Shown: positions 55,499 through 64,000 of the stretch, one piece after another
Numbering within the stretch: the first letter of the stretch is position 1
Layout of the letters: each line of letters begins with the position of its first letter
Source: an uncultured Raoultella sp.
GTDB lineage: Bacteria > Pseudomonadota > Gammaproteobacteria > Enterobacterales > Enterobacteriaceae
DNA: 64,000 nucleotides
Assembly (NCBI GenBank): GCA_900759445.1
Contig: CAAEVH010000056.1
Location: forward strand, 121,214-185,213
Direction: 5' to 3'
The notes under the pieces: model-generated
Seen by the model: the letters and a program-made list of their open reading frames with translations, nothing else
What the model was told of the DNA's origin: nothing
The model's database searches: none
Translations under genes and position numbers: made by a program

Positions 55499-56830
55499 TC
55501 AGCCGAGGTCGGCCATCATCACTTTGGAACGACGCTGGTAGTTGTACATCTCTTTCTTACTTTCCGGCAGCAGATCGATATCGACCGGCGTAAAGCCGCG
55601 CTCCTGGAACCAGTGAATACTGCGGGTGGTCAGGACAAACAATTTGCTCAATCCCATCTGCTTCGCCTGGGTGGCGATGCGGTTCAGCAGCACTTCACCG
55701 CGCGATGAGCTGCGATAGTCCGGATGCACCGCGACGCAGGCCATTTCGCCGATTTTCTCTTCCGGGAACGGATAGAGCGCGGCGCAGGCAATCGTGGTGT
55801 TATCGCGCTGAATAATCGTGAATTTATCGATTTCCATCTCCAGCTGTTCGCGGGAGCGGCGCACCAGAATGCCCTGTTGCTCCAGTGGGCTAATCAGCTC
55901 AAGAATACCGCCGATATCGTTAATGGTGGCGCGGCGAATCTGCTCGGCGCTTTCCATGACGATCTGGGTGCCGATACCGTCGCGAGAGAACAGCTCCTGC
56001 AGCAGCGCCCCGTCTTCCTGATAGCTGATCAGGTGGCAACGACGCACGCCGCTGCGGCAAGCCTTGACGGCACCGCGCAGAAAACGCACTGTGCCGGAGT
56101 TGTAATCCTCTTCCGCCTCCAGCTCTTCCACGCGCGCCTGAGCTTCGTTGGGGAACAGTTCGGAAACAATCACCCCATCCTGGTTGTAAACCCCTTGCGA
56201 AGAGCAGAAGCCGATCATCTTTTCCGCCTTCAGCTTCACGGCCAGCTGGGTGGCAATCTCTTCCGAGGTCAGATTGAAGCTTTCGCCGGTGACGGAAACG
56301 GCAACCGGACCCATCAGCACGATAGCGCCGTTATCCAGCTGGCGATGGATCGCCTCTTCATCGATACGGCGGATGCGTCCGCTATGGCAATAATCCACGC
56401 CGTCGTCGACGCCCAGCGGCTGAGCGATAATAAAGTTGCCGCTCACCACGTTGATATGGGCGCCCTGCAGCGGGGTGTTATTCAGGCTCATTGACAGACG
56501 CGCGGTAATTTCCAGCTGCAGCATGCCCGCAGCCTGTTTCACCAGCTCGAGGGTTTTGGCGTCGGTGACGCGGGTCTGTTTATGGTAAACCGGTTCGTGG
56601 TGATGCTCTGCCAGATTGGCATCAATCTGCGGACGCGCGCCATAGACCACCACCAGGCGGATGCCCAGGCTATGTAAAAGGCCAATGTCATTGACAATAC
56701 TGGAGAAATTCTCATGCTCAATTGCTTCGCCGCCGAGCATGATGACAAACGTTTTTCCCCGATGAGCGTTAATATAGGGGACAGAATGGCGGAATCCTTC
56801 TACCAGTTCGGTGCGACGCTCCTTCACCAT
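55499..56830 (-). CDS. argA: ArgA, N-acetylglutamate synthase
   Basis: A 443-residue enzyme, the E. coli length, that makes N-acetyl-L-glutamate from glutamate and acetyl-CoA, the first step of arginine synthesis. It has an N-terminal amino-acid-kinase-like domain (about 1-280) that binds arginine for feedback inhibition and a C-terminal GNAT domain ([18 protein letters not shown] near 375-392). Two tandem ARG boxes lie directly upstream, so ArgR repression is expected. Confidence 0.97.
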   Translation of the reverse strand: MVKERRTELVEGFRHSVPYINAHRGKTFVIMLGGEAIEHENFSSIVNDIGLLHSLGIRLVVVYGARPQIDANLAEHHHEPVYHKQTRVTDAKTLELVKQAAGMLQLEITARLSMSLNNTPLQGAHINVVSGNFIIAQPLGVDDGVDYCHSGRIRRIDEEAIHRQLDNGAIVLMGPVAVSVTGESFNLTSEEIATQLAVKLKAEKMIGFCSSQGVYNQDGVIVSELFPNEAQARVEELEAEEDYNSGTVRFLRGAVKACRSGVRRCHLISYQEDGALLQELFSRDGIGTQIVMESAEQIRRATINDIGGILELISPLEQQGILVRRSREQLEMEIDKFTIIQRDNTTIACAALYPFPEEKIGEMACVAVHPDYRSSSRGEVLLNRIATQAKQMGLSKLFVLTTRSIHWFQERGFTPVDIDLLPESKKEMYNYQRRSKVMMADLG

Positions 56831-56842
56831 GACTCAACCCTC

Positions 56843-56881
56843 AATGCATGATTATTCGTAATTAGTGTATTTTTATTCTGT
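56843..56881 (-). promoter_or_regulatory. Tandem ARG boxes of argA
   Basis: Two matches to the ArgR pattern wnTGAATwwwwATTCAnw: core TGCATGATTATTCG (56845-56858) and core TGTATTTTTATTCT (56866-56879). Their starts are 21 bases apart, the standard 18 + 3 spacing of paired ARG boxes. They begin 13 bases upstream of the argA start codon. Confidence 0.8.
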
Positions 56882-57057
56882 TTCGTGGTTAAACGCAAGT
56901 CTAAATTTGCGACGAAACTGATAAAAATCTGTGATCAAATGCGCGCTGCCTAAGATTGTTTACCCTTTTATTGATGACAGGTTATGCAGCTTTCGTTAAA
57001 GTTTCCGGTCAATCTGTCTGTTTTGAGTACCAATACGTTTTATTGCTTGGGAGTGGC

Positions 57058-58311
57058 ATGCCGGGATACAAGTCAGGATTAAGCCGTCGTCGTTTTTTAC
57101 AGGGGGCGGGCGCAATGTGGTTAATGAGCGTCAGCCCGCTGGGTTTAGCGGCCGCCGCGCAGGTCGTCGCCGTACGCGTCTGGCCGTCGTCAACCTATAC
57201 GCGCGTTACGGTAGAATCCAGTCATGTGCTGAAATATCGGCAGTTTGCGTTGAGTAATCCGGAACGGCTGGTGGTCGATCTGGAAGGCGTCAATCTTAAC
57301 TCCGTGCTAAAAGGCATGGGGGCGAGTATTCGCGATGATGACCCTTATATTAAGTCCGCGCGCGTCGGCCAGTTTGATCCGCAAACCGTGCGCATGGTCT
57401 TTGAACTCAAGCAGAACATCAAACCGCAGCTCTTTGCCCTGGCGCCGGTGGCCGGCTTTAAGGAACGTCTGGTGATGGATCTCTATCCTTCGACCGCCAC
57501 CGATGTTCAGGATCCGCTGCTGGCGTTACTGGAAGATTACAACAAGGGCGATCTCGAACGTCAGGTCCCTCCTGCAGAAAGCGGGCCGAAGCCGGGTAAA
57601 GCCGGGCGCGACCGACCTATTGTGATCATGCTCGATCCGGGCCACGGCGGTGAAGACTCCGGCGCGATCGGCAAATACCATACCCGTGAGAAAGATGTGG
57701 TGCTGCAGATTGCCCGGCGGCTACGGGCGCTCATCGAAAAAGAGGGCAACATGCGGGCCTACATGACCCGCAATGAAGATGTCTTCATTCCGCTGAAGGT
57801 TCGCGTGGCCAAAGCGCAAAAGCAGCGCGCCGATCTGTTCGTGTCGATTCACGCCGATGCCTTCACCAGCCGACAGCCGCGAGGCTCATCGGTATTTGCC
57901 CTGTCGACCAAAGGCGCCACCAGTACCGCCGCAAAATTCCTCGCGCAGACCCAGAACGCCTCTGACCTGATCGGGGGCGTCAGCAAGAGCGGCGATCGCT
58001 ATGTCGACCATACGATGTTCGATATGGTGCAGTCGCTGACCATCGCCGACAGCCTGAAGTTTGGTAAAGCGGTGCTGCAAAAAATGGGCAGAATCAATAA
58101 TCTGCATAAAAATCAGGTGGAGCAGGCGGGCTTTGCGGTGCTGAAGGCGCCGGATATTCCGTCGATCCTGGTGGAGACGGCGTTTATCAGTAACGTAGAA
58201 GAAGAGCGTAAGCTGAAAACGGCGACCTTCCAGCAGCAGGTGGCTGAGTCGATTCTGGCGGGGATTAAAGCCTACTTCGCCGATGGCGCCACGCTGGCAA
58301 GGCGCGGATAA
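57058..58311 (+). CDS. amiC: AmiC, N-acetylmuramoyl-L-alanine amidase
   Basis: A 417-residue periplasmic amidase that splits septal peptidoglycan during cell separation, activated by NlpD. The N-terminus carries a twin-arginine signal ([16 protein letters not shown]), then an AMIN domain for septum targeting (about 35-150) and an amidase_3 domain with zinc residues in [18 protein letters not shown] and [10 protein letters not shown]. The start at 57058 gives the E. coli length; an ATG at 56956 would add 34 residues before the Tat signal and is unlikely. cobD follows 14 bases after its stop. Confidence 0.95.
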   Translation: MPGYKSGLSRRRFLQGAGAMWLMSVSPLGLAAAAQVVAVRVWPSSTYTRVTVESSHVLKYRQFALSNPERLVVDLEGVNLNSVLKGMGASIRDDDPYIKSARVGQFDPQTVRMVFELKQNIKPQLFALAPVAGFKERLVMDLYPSTATDVQDPLLALLEDYNKGDLERQVPPAESGPKPGKAGRDRPIVIMLDPGHGGEDSGAIGKYHTREKDVVLQIARRLRALIEKEGNMRAYMTRNEDVFIPLKVRVAKAQKQRADLFVSIHADAFTSRQPRGSSVFALSTKGATSTAAKFLAQTQNASDLIGGVSKSGDRYVDHTMFDMVQSLTIADSLKFGKAVLQKMGRINNLHKNQVEQAGFAVLKAPDIPSILVETAFISNVEEERKLKTATFQQQVAESILAGIKAYFADGATLARRG

Positions 58312-58325
58312 TACGGGAGCGGGAG

Positions 58326-59411
58326 ATGGCGCTACTGAAGAGCGCGCACGGCGGTAATACCCGGGAAGCCGCTGCGCTGCTGGGCATTGAGGCGCACCAG
58401 CTGCGGGATTTCAGCGCCAATATTAATCCTCTTGGCATGCCGGAAAGCGTCAGACGCGCGCTTATCGATAATCTGGCCCTGGCGGAGCGCTACCCTGACG
58501 TTGAATACCCGCAGTTGCACCTTGCGCTGGCGGAACACCACCGTATTTCCGCATCGTGGATCCTGGCAGGCAATGGCGAAACCGAATCCATTTTTACGCT
58601 CGTTCACGGGCTAAAGCCGCGCACGGCGATGGTGGTGAAACCCGGTTTTGCAGAATATCGCCGCGCGCTGCAGACGGTCGATTGCACTATCCTCGAGTTC
58701 GCGCTGCGTGAAGAGGATGGCTGGCAGTTGACCGACGCGATTCTCGAGGCGCTGACGCCAGAGCTGGACTGTTTGTTCCTCTGTACACCCAATAATCCGA
58801 CCGGCCTGCTGCCGGAGCGCCCGCTGCTTGAGGCGATTGCCGCCCACTGCCGGGACGCCGGTATCGCGCTGATTCTTGATGAAGCGTTTATCGATTTCAT
58901 TCCTGACCAGCCGGGATTTATCCCCTTTCTGCAAAACAATCCGCATATCTGGGTGCTCCGCTCGCTGACCAAATTTTACGCCATTCCCGGCCTGCGTCTG
59001 GGCTACCTGGTTAACAGCGATGAACGGGCGGTGGCCCGACTGCGCGAGAAACAAATGCCGTGGTCGATCAACGCGTTTGCCGCTCTGGCGGGGGAAATAG
59101 CGCTCAAGGATCGCGCCTATCAGCAGGCCACCTGGCGATGGTTGGCGCAGGAGGGAAGCCGGTTCTATCAGGCCCTCCGTCAGCTTCCCGGCCTGAGCGT
59201 CTATCCGGGGCGGGCGAACTATCTCTTTTTACGTTGCCATCTCCCGGAGCTCGATCTGCAGCAGGCGTTGCTGCAGCAGCATATCTTGATTCGCAGCTGC
59301 GCTAACTATCCGGGACTGGGAAACGGTTATTACCGCGTAGCGATTCGCAGCCCTGAGGAGAATCAACTGCTGCTTACGGCGCTCTGCGCTATCCTTGCCG
59401 CTCCCCTCTGA
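58326..59411 (+). CDS. cobD: CobD, L-threonine-O-3-phosphate decarboxylase
   Basis: A 361-residue PLP enzyme of the aminotransferase fold that makes (R)-1-amino-2-propanol phosphate, the linker between the corrin ring and the nucleotide loop. The PLP lysine is Lys216 ([14 protein letters not shown]), the number known in Salmonella Cob[12 protein letters not shown] and DEAFIDFIP are conserved. It lies only 14 bases behind amiC and upstream of the cobalamin riboswitch, so it may be read from the amiC promoter and escape riboswitch control. CbiB, encoded next, uses its product. Some annotations call this gene cobC. Confidence 0.93.
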   Translation: MALLKSAHGGNTREAAALLGIEAHQLRDFSANINPLGMPESVRRALIDNLALAERYPDVEYPQLHLALAEHHRISASWILAGNGETESIFTLVHGLKPRTAMVVKPGFAEYRRALQTVDCTILEFALREEDGWQLTDAILEALTPELDCLFLCTPNNPTGLLPERPLLEAIAAHCRDAGIALILDEAFIDFIPDQPGFIPFLQNNPHIWVLRSLTKFYAIPGLRLGYLVNSDERAVARLREKQMPWSINAFAALAGEIALKDRAYQQATWRWLAQEGSRFYQALRQLPGLSVYPGRANYLFLRCHLPELDLQQALLQQHILIRSCANYPGLGNGYYRVAIRSPEENQLLLTALCAILAAPL

Positions 59412-59499
59412 CTGCAAGCGACTGGCTTCTCCGTATGGCATAATAGGCCGCCTGTTGCTTCAGATACCCGGTCTGACGAGCGTCCGGATGCAGCCGCAG

Positions 59500-59650
59500 G
59501 ATAACCAACAGGTGCAAGGGAAGGGGGTGAAACGCCTCCGCAGCCCCCGCTGCTGTGATGCTGACGACCCCGTAAATACCACCGGCCGCGAATCCGGGAA
59601 GGGCGGGCGAGGATGACGCTAAGCCAGAAAACCTGCCTGTCGGTCATTAC
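59500..59650 (+). promoter_or_regulatory. Cobalamin riboswitch upstream of cbiB
   Basis: The conserved parts occur in order: AACAGGTGCAAGGGAAGGGG, CGCAGCCCCCGCTGCTGTGA, TCCGGGAAGGGC, and the B12 box TAAGCCAGAAAACCTGCC (59619-59636). A strong GCCGTC-GCAA-GACGGC hairpin follows at 59688-59703, and a GCCCGC/GCGGGC hairpin lies at 59780-59793, next to the GAGG ribosome site of cbiB. No T-run is present, so control of translation rather than termination is likely. The whole 400-base gap from 59412 is leader; CATAAT at 59439-59444 is a possible -10. Confidence 0.92.
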
Positions 59651-59811
59651 CAACAACTTCGGTGGGAAGTGGGTTGCTCAGATGCGTGCCGTCGCAAGAC
59701 GGCGTCAGGCGCACCTTTACACCCCGACCACCCTGAACAGGAACAGGGTATGGCGGTACGACTCCATTCATCCATTGGCGCCCGCTGGCGGGCGGCAACG
59801 AGGCCCGGGCA

Positions 59812-60771
59812 ATGACGTTACTTGCCTGGTGCGTGGCCTGGATTCTCGATTTTTTCATCGGCGACCCGCCGCGCTGGCCGCATCCGGTACGCTGGATCGG
59901 CAATCTCATCACCTTGACTCAACGTATCGTGCGCCGGTATTGCCATAGCGACCGTGCGCTGCGAGTTGGCGGCGCGCTGATGTGGCTGACGGTGGTTGGC
60001 CTGACCTGGCTCCTCTCCTGGAGCCTACTGAAACTGGCGGCAAGCCTCCATCCCTGGCTGGGCTGGGGAGTTGAAGTGTGGATGATCTTTACGCTCCTGG
60101 CCGGGCGCTGCCTTGCGGATTCCGCCCGGGAAGTCGAACGTCCGCTGCGCGCGGGCGATGTGGCGCTCAGCCGGGAAAAGCTATCCTGGATTGTCGGGCG
60201 CGAAACCGCGCAGCTCCAACCTGAACAGATCAATCGCGCGGTGGTGGAGACGGTTGCAGAAAACACCGTCGATGGCATTATTGCGCCGCTGTTCTTCCTG
60301 CTGCTGGGCGGCGCGCCGCTGGCGATGGCCTATAAAGCGGTCAACACCCTCGACTCCATGGTGGGGTATAAACATGAAAAATACCGCGCCATTGGTATGG
60401 TCAGCGCCCGCCTTGATGATGTGGCGAACTGTATTCCCGCGCGTCTGAGCTGGCTGCTGTTCAGCCTCGCGGCGTGGTTATGTCGCTACGACGGCGCGGG
60501 CGCCCTGCGTATCGGCTGGCGCGATCGCTATCAGCACAGCAGCCCCAATTGCGCGTGGTCGGAAGCCAGCGTCGCCGGCGCGTTAGGCATCCGGCTCGGC
60601 GGCCCGAATGACTATTTTGGCCAGCGGGTGGACAAACCCTGGATTGGCGACGCCGTACGCGATATTTCGCCCGAGGATATTCCCCGTGCCCTGCGCCTGA
60701 TGTGGGTCGCCTCGACGCTGGCGCTGGTGATGTTTATGGCCGCACGGTATCTATGGACAGGGATGGCCTGA
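59812..60771 (+). CDS. cbiB: CbiB, adenosylcobinamide-phosphate synthase
   Basis: A 319-residue inner-membrane protein that joins aminopropanol phosphate to adenosylcobyric acid. Length equals Salmonella CbiB. Conserved cytoplasmic stretches include [20 protein letters not shown] near the N-terminus, [15 protein letters not shown] and [15 protein letters not shown] in the middle, and [16 protein letters not shown]. It is the first gene after the riboswitch. cbiP starts 95 bases later. Confidence 0.96.
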   Translation: MTLLAWCVAWILDFFIGDPPRWPHPVRWIGNLITLTQRIVRRYCHSDRALRVGGALMWLTVVGLTWLLSWSLLKLAASLHPWLGWGVEVWMIFTLLAGRCLADSAREVERPLRAGDVALSREKLSWIVGRETAQLQPEQINRAVVETVAENTVDGIIAPLFFLLLGGAPLAMAYKAVNTLDSMVGYKHEKYRAIGMVSARLDDVANCIPARLSWLLFSLAAWLCRYDGAGALRIGWRDRYQHSSPNCAWSEASVAGALGIRLGGPNDYFGQRVDKPWIGDAVRDISPEDIPRALRLMWVASTLALVMFMAARYLWTGMA

Positions 60772-60866
60772 GGAGAAATCCGCATCACCTTCTGGCAGCG
60801 GGGCAGTGGCAACATAACAGAGCAGGATGGGAAAATAATGCGAGAAAACGCGAACGAGGAGGCCTC

Positions 60867-62390
60867 ATGACGCAGGCAATCATGTTGCAGGGGACGGCGT
60901 CCGATGTCGGTAAAAGCGTGCTGGTGGCCGGTTTATGCCGCATTTTCTATCAGGATGGCCGGCGTACGGCGCCGTTTAAATCGCAGAATATGGCGCTCAA
61001 TTCGGGGATCACGGCGGACGGCAAAGAGATGGGCCGGGCGCAGATCTTTCAGGCCGAGGCCGCCGGTATCGAACCCGACGTGCGGATGAACCCTGTCTTG
61101 CTGAAACCCACCAGCGACCTGAAAGCTCAGGTGGTGCTGATGGGCAAAGTGGCGACGAATATGGATGCGGTGAGTTACCACGAGTATAAACCGCGCCTGC
61201 GCGAACAGATCCTCTCAGTCTATCGCAGCCTGGCGCAGGAGTATGATGTGCTGGTCCTGGAAGGGGCCGGTAGCCCGGCGGAGATCAACCTGCGCGATCG
61301 CGATATCGTCAATATGGGGATGGCGGAGATGGCGCAGTGCCCGGTGATCCTGGTTGCCGATATCGACAGAGGGGGCGTCTTTGCCGCGATCTACGGGACG
61401 CTGGCGCTGCTTGAGGAGCAGGAGCGCGCCAGGGTGAAAGGGGTGATTATCAATAAATTCCGCGGCGACATTGCGCTGCTCTATTCCGGAATTGAACAGA
61501 TCGAAGCATTAACCGGCGTCCCCGTACTGGGAGTACTGCCGTGGCTGGAGGTCGATCTGGAGGATGAGGATAGCGTGGCGCTGCAGAAAGGGAAGTATCT
61601 GAGCACCGCGAAGCGCGAGATCGACATCGCGGTCGTTCAGCTTCCCCATACCTCAAACTTCACCGATTTCAACGCGCTGGCGGCGCAGCCGGATGTCCGC
61701 GTGCGCTACGTGCGGCACCCGCAGGAGCTGGCGCAGGCCGATCTGGTTATCCTGCCCGGCAGTAAAAATACGCTGGGCGATCTGCTGTGGCTGCGCGACT
61801 CTGGGATGGCGGCGGGCGTCTTGCAGGCACGTCAGCAGGGGATTCCGCTGTTGGGGATCTGCGGCGGCTATCAAATGCTGGGTGAGACGATTGTCGATGA
61901 GGTGGAATCCGGCCTGGGGACGCAGCCCGGCCTCGGTCTGCTCAATACCGTGACGCAGTTTGCCCGACATAAAACCACCACTCAGGTCGACGCGACAATG
62001 GCGAGCGCGCTGCCGGACTGGCTGGCGGGCGCGTCTGCCCTGCGGGTGCGAGGTTACGAAATTCATATGGGGGAAACGACCCTTAACGGGAGCTGCCGTC
62101 CGTTGATGCAGCTGGAGAAAGATGGCGAGCTGGTGGCGGATGGCGCAATGACGGATGATGGACTCGTATTCGGGACTTATCTGCACGGCCTGTTCGACAG
62201 CGATGATTTCACCCGCGCGCTGGTCAACGGCCTGCGTCGGCGCAAAGGGCTGGATGCGCTGGATACCGCCCTTCACTATGCGCAATACAAATCGCAACAG
62301 TTCGATATCCTGGCCGCCGCCATGCGCCAGCATATTGATATCGAAAAGATTTATCACATCATGCAGCAGCATCAGGAGCCATCATGCTGA
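60867..62390 (+). CDS. cbiP: CbiP, adenosylcobyric acid synthase
   Basis: A 507-residue amidotransferase that adds four amide groups to adenosylcobyrinic acid a,c-diamide. The N-terminal ATP-binding domain starts [20 protein letters not shown] and the C-terminal glutamine amidotransferase domain has the cysteine in [11 protein letters not shown] (near 333) and histidine in [11 protein letters not shown]. The start at 60867 follows GAGGAGG and fits Salmonella (506); a frame open from 60702 has no support. It overlaps cobU by 7 bases. It is normally the last cbi gene before cobU. Confidence 0.96.
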   Translation: MTQAIMLQGTASDVGKSVLVAGLCRIFYQDGRRTAPFKSQNMALNSGITADGKEMGRAQIFQAEAAGIEPDVRMNPVLLKPTSDLKAQVVLMGKVATNMDAVSYHEYKPRLREQILSVYRSLAQEYDVLVLEGAGSPAEINLRDRDIVNMGMAEMAQCPVILVADIDRGGVFAAIYGTLALLEEQERARVKGVIINKFRGDIALLYSGIEQIEALTGVPVLGVLPWLEVDLEDEDSVALQKGKYLSTAKREIDIAVVQLPHTSNFTDFNALAAQPDVRVRYVRHPQELAQADLVILPGSKNTLGDLLWLRDSGMAAGVLQARQQGIPLLGICGGYQMLGETIVDEVESGLGTQPGLGLLNTVTQFARHKTTTQVDATMASALPDWLAGASALRVRGYEIHMGETTLNGSCRPLMQLEKDGELVADGAMTDDGLVFGTYLHGLFDSDDFTRALVNGLRRRKGLDALDTALHYAQYKSQQFDILAAAMRQHIDIEKIYHIMQQHQEPSC

Positions 62391-62929
62391 TTCTGGTTAC
62401 CGGCGGTGCCCGCAGCGGGAAAAGCCGCCACGCCGAGGCGCTCGTCGCCGATTCACCGCAGGTTTTGTATCTCGCGACCTCGCAAATCGTGGATGACGAA
62501 ATGGCGCAGCGGATCCAGCATCACCGCGATGGCCGCCCGGCGCACTGGCGCACCGTCGAACGCTGGCACCATCTCGATGAGGTTATTACGCCGCGTAACG
62601 ACCCGCAAGAAGCCGTGCTGCTGGAGTGTATGACGACCATGGTGACCAACATGCTGTTTGCTCAGGGGGGCGAGATCTCTCCGGACGACTGGGATTATGC
62701 GGCAATGGAGCGGATGATAGACGATGAGATTCATTCGCTGATTGTGGCGTGCCAGCGCTGCCCGGCAAAAGTGGTGCTGGTCACCAATGAAGTGGGGATG
62801 GGGATTGTCCCGGAAAACCGCCTTGCGCGGCATTTTCGCGATATTGCCGGCCGGGTTAACCAGCGCCTGGCGGCGGCAGCAGATGAGGTCTGGCTGGTGG
62901 TATCAGGTATTGGAGTCAAAATTAAATGA
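62384..62929 (+). CDS. cobU: CobU, adenosylcobinamide kinase / guanylyltransferase
   Basis: A 181-residue bifunctional enzyme that phosphorylates adenosylcobinamide and transfers GMP to give AdoCbi-GDP. The P-loop is [14 protein letters not shown] (residues 5-18) and the guanylylated histidine is in [11 protein letters not shown] near 46. The length matches E. coli. It overlaps cbiP by 7 bases and cobS by 4. Confidence 0.96.
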   Translation: MLILVTGGARSGKSRHAEALVADSPQVLYLATSQIVDDEMAQRIQHHRDGRPAHWRTVERWHHLDEVITPRNDPQEAVLLECMTTMVTNMLFAQGGEISPDDWDYAAMERMIDDEIHSLIVACQRCPAKVVLVTNEVGMGIVPENRLARHFRDIAGRVNQRLAAAADEVWLVVSGIGVKIK

Positions 62930-63669
62930 TCAAATTATTCTGGGCAACGCTCTCTTTTCTCAGCCGCTTACCGGTACCGGATCGTTGGTCTCAGGGGCTT
63001 GAGATCGATCGGTATGTCCGGGGGATCGTCACTTTTCCGCTGGTCGGGGCGCTGCTGGGAGGTTTGAGCGGGCTGGTATTTCTTGCCGTTCAGTCCTGGT
63101 GCGGTCTTCCGCTTGCGGCGCTGTTTTGCATTTTAGCGCTGGCGCTGCTGACCGGTGGTTTTCACCTCGATGGCCTCGCCGATACCTGCGACGGCGTCTT
63201 TTCCGCCCGTCGTCGGGAACGGATGCTGGAGATTATGCGTGACAGCCGACTGGGGACCCATGGCGGGCTGGCGCTTATTTTTGTTTTACTGGCAAAAGTG
63301 CTGGTTGTCAGCGAGCTGGCGCTGCGTGGAACGTCGGTGCTGGCCGCGCTGGCGGCCGCCTGTGCCGCCGGGCGTGGCGTCGCCGTGCTGCTGATGTACC
63401 GCCATCGCTACGCCCGCGAAGAAGGACTGGGTAACGTATTTATCGGCAAAGTGAGCGGCCGACAAACCTGCGTGACGCTAGGGTTAGCGGTAATTATCGC
63501 CGCCATGCTGCTGCCTGGCATGCACGGCGTGGCGGCGTTGGGGATCACCATGGTGGCCATTTTTATCCTCGGACAGCTGCTGAAACGTACGTTGGGTGGG
63601 CAAACCGGTGACACGCTCGGGGCGGCGATTGAACTGGGCGAGCTGGTTTTCCTGTTGGCTCTGCTATGA
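62926..63669 (+). CDS. cobS: CobS, cobalamin-5-phosphate synthase
   Basis: A 247-residue inner-membrane enzyme that joins AdoCbi-GDP to alpha-ribazole (phosphate), the last assembly step. The CDP-alcohol-type motif [14 protein letters not shown] is near residues 77-90, and several hydrophobic segments follow. It overlaps cobU in ATGA. The usual next gene, cobT, is absent; noncoding sequence and tRNA-fMet follow instead. Confidence 0.96.
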   Translation: MIKLFWATLSFLSRLPVPDRWSQGLEIDRYVRGIVTFPLVGALLGGLSGLVFLAVQSWCGLPLAALFCILALALLTGGFHLDGLADTCDGVFSARRRERMLEIMRDSRLGTHGGLALIFVLLAKVLVVSELALRGTSVLAALAAACAAGRGVAVLLMYRHRYAREEGLGNVFIGKVSGRQTCVTLGLAVIIAAMLLPGMHGVAALGITMVAIFILGQLLKRTLGGQTGDTLGAAIELGELVFLLALL

Positions 63670-63711
63670 GTCAGGCTACGCGATAAGTTGTAGCGGGGCG
63701 ATGGGTCATCG

Positions 63712-63749
63712 CGCGCCATGTCTGCTCCGCAAGGGGAGGCGATGGCGCG
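63712..63749 (+). repeat. Inverted repeat downstream of cobS
   Basis: CGCGCCAT / ATGGCGCG arms, with an inner CTCC-GCAA-GGGG stem, 43 bases after the cobS stop. It may end or protect the cob message; no T-run is present. Confidence 0.5.
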
Positions 63750-63882
63750 TCTGGCATCATGCGGGCAAGAAAAGGCGCGTATTGATGCGGACAGGGAGAA
63801 ATCGCGCCGGATTGGCGCCGGGTCAGTCTGTCAGAGGGGGCGGGGCATTGCGCTGGCGCGACCGTACGCGGTGCGCAGAAAC

Positions 63883-63905
63883 AAAAAAACACCCGTCAGG
63901 GTGTT
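63883..63905 (-). terminator. Intrinsic terminator of the initiator tRNA transcript
   Basis: On the minus strand AACACCC-TGAC-GGGTGTT is followed by a T-run, a few bases past the CCA end of the tRNA gene. Confidence 0.88.
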
Positions 63906-63913
63906 CATTGTGT

Positions 63914-63990
<77 letters not shown>

Positions 63991-64000
63991 TCCGTCTTTA

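Noticed and set aside
56956..57057. 5' extension of amiC by 34 codons
   Set aside because: It would place extra hydrophobic sequence before the Tat signal; the 57058 start has a ribosome site and the expected length.
60702..60866. 5' extension of cbiP overlapping cbiB
   Set aside because: No ribosome site and no family match; GAGGAGG precedes the ATG at 60867.
63670..63913. Possible cobT or small gene after cobS
   Set aside because: The gap is only 244 bases, far too short for cobT (about 350 residues), and no frame with a ribosome site stands out.

Overview
This 64 kb window is a chromosomal segment of an enterobacterium, almost certainly Klebsiella. Most of it follows the E. coli 62-64 min gene order (yqeG-yqeF, kduD, araE, ygeA-lysR-lysA, galR, omrB/omrA, aas-lplT, tas, ygdR, ygdQ, mutH, rppH-ptsP-lgt-thyA, the ppd cluster, recC-ptrA-recB-recD, argA, amiC, initiator tRNA), read in the opposite direction to E. 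coli. The left edge holds the N-terminal part of mrkH, the c-di-GMP-dependent activator of Klebsiella type 3 fimbriae. The oligogalacturonide genes suggest the K. oxytoca side of the genus, but that species guess is inference. I see no prophage, insertion sequence or CRISPR array.

Layout. 0-6 kb: mrkH (partial), an aldo/keto reductase, the amino-acid transporter yqeG, a PACE efflux protein with a divergent LysR regulator, and the thiolase yqeF. 6-23 kb: a pectin-oligomer locus made of the porin kdgM, an oligogalacturonate lyase (ogl), kduD, the ABC importer togMNAB with a second ogl, and kdgF. At least four good KdgR-type palindromes lie in front of these genes. Inside it sit araE and a sucrose or fructo-oligosaccharide block (CscR-like repressor, CscB/RafB-like permease, GH32 hydrolase, RafY-like glycoporin). 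23-29 kb: ygeA, lysR, lysA, an extra LacI-type regulator, a GNAT protein and galR. 29-34 kb: the twin sRNAs OmrB and OmrA, the lysophospholipid pair aas-lplT, and tas. 34-57 kb: housekeeping genes, the DARS2 chromosomal element between mutH and rppH, the pseudopilin cluster fused to recC, RecBCD with protease III, argA with tandem ARG boxes, and amiC. 58-64 kb: the late cobalamin genes cobD, cbiB, cbiP, cobU and cobS with a cobalamin riboswitch, then tRNA-fMet.

How the parts work together. Oligogalacturonides would enter through KdgM, cross the inner membrane by TogMNAB, be cut by the two Ogl enzymes to unsaturated monomer, be opened by KdgF and be reduced by KduD toward KDG. No secreted pectinase and no kduI are present in the window, so the cell looks like an oligomer scavenger whose remaining steps are encoded elsewhere. 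The csc block forms a parallel route: glycoporin, proton symporter, cytoplasmic beta-fructosidase and dedicated repressor. The cobalamin genes cover aminopropanol attachment and nucleotide-loop assembly, but cobT is not here.

All identifications are by reading sequence and recalled family features. No database search was run.
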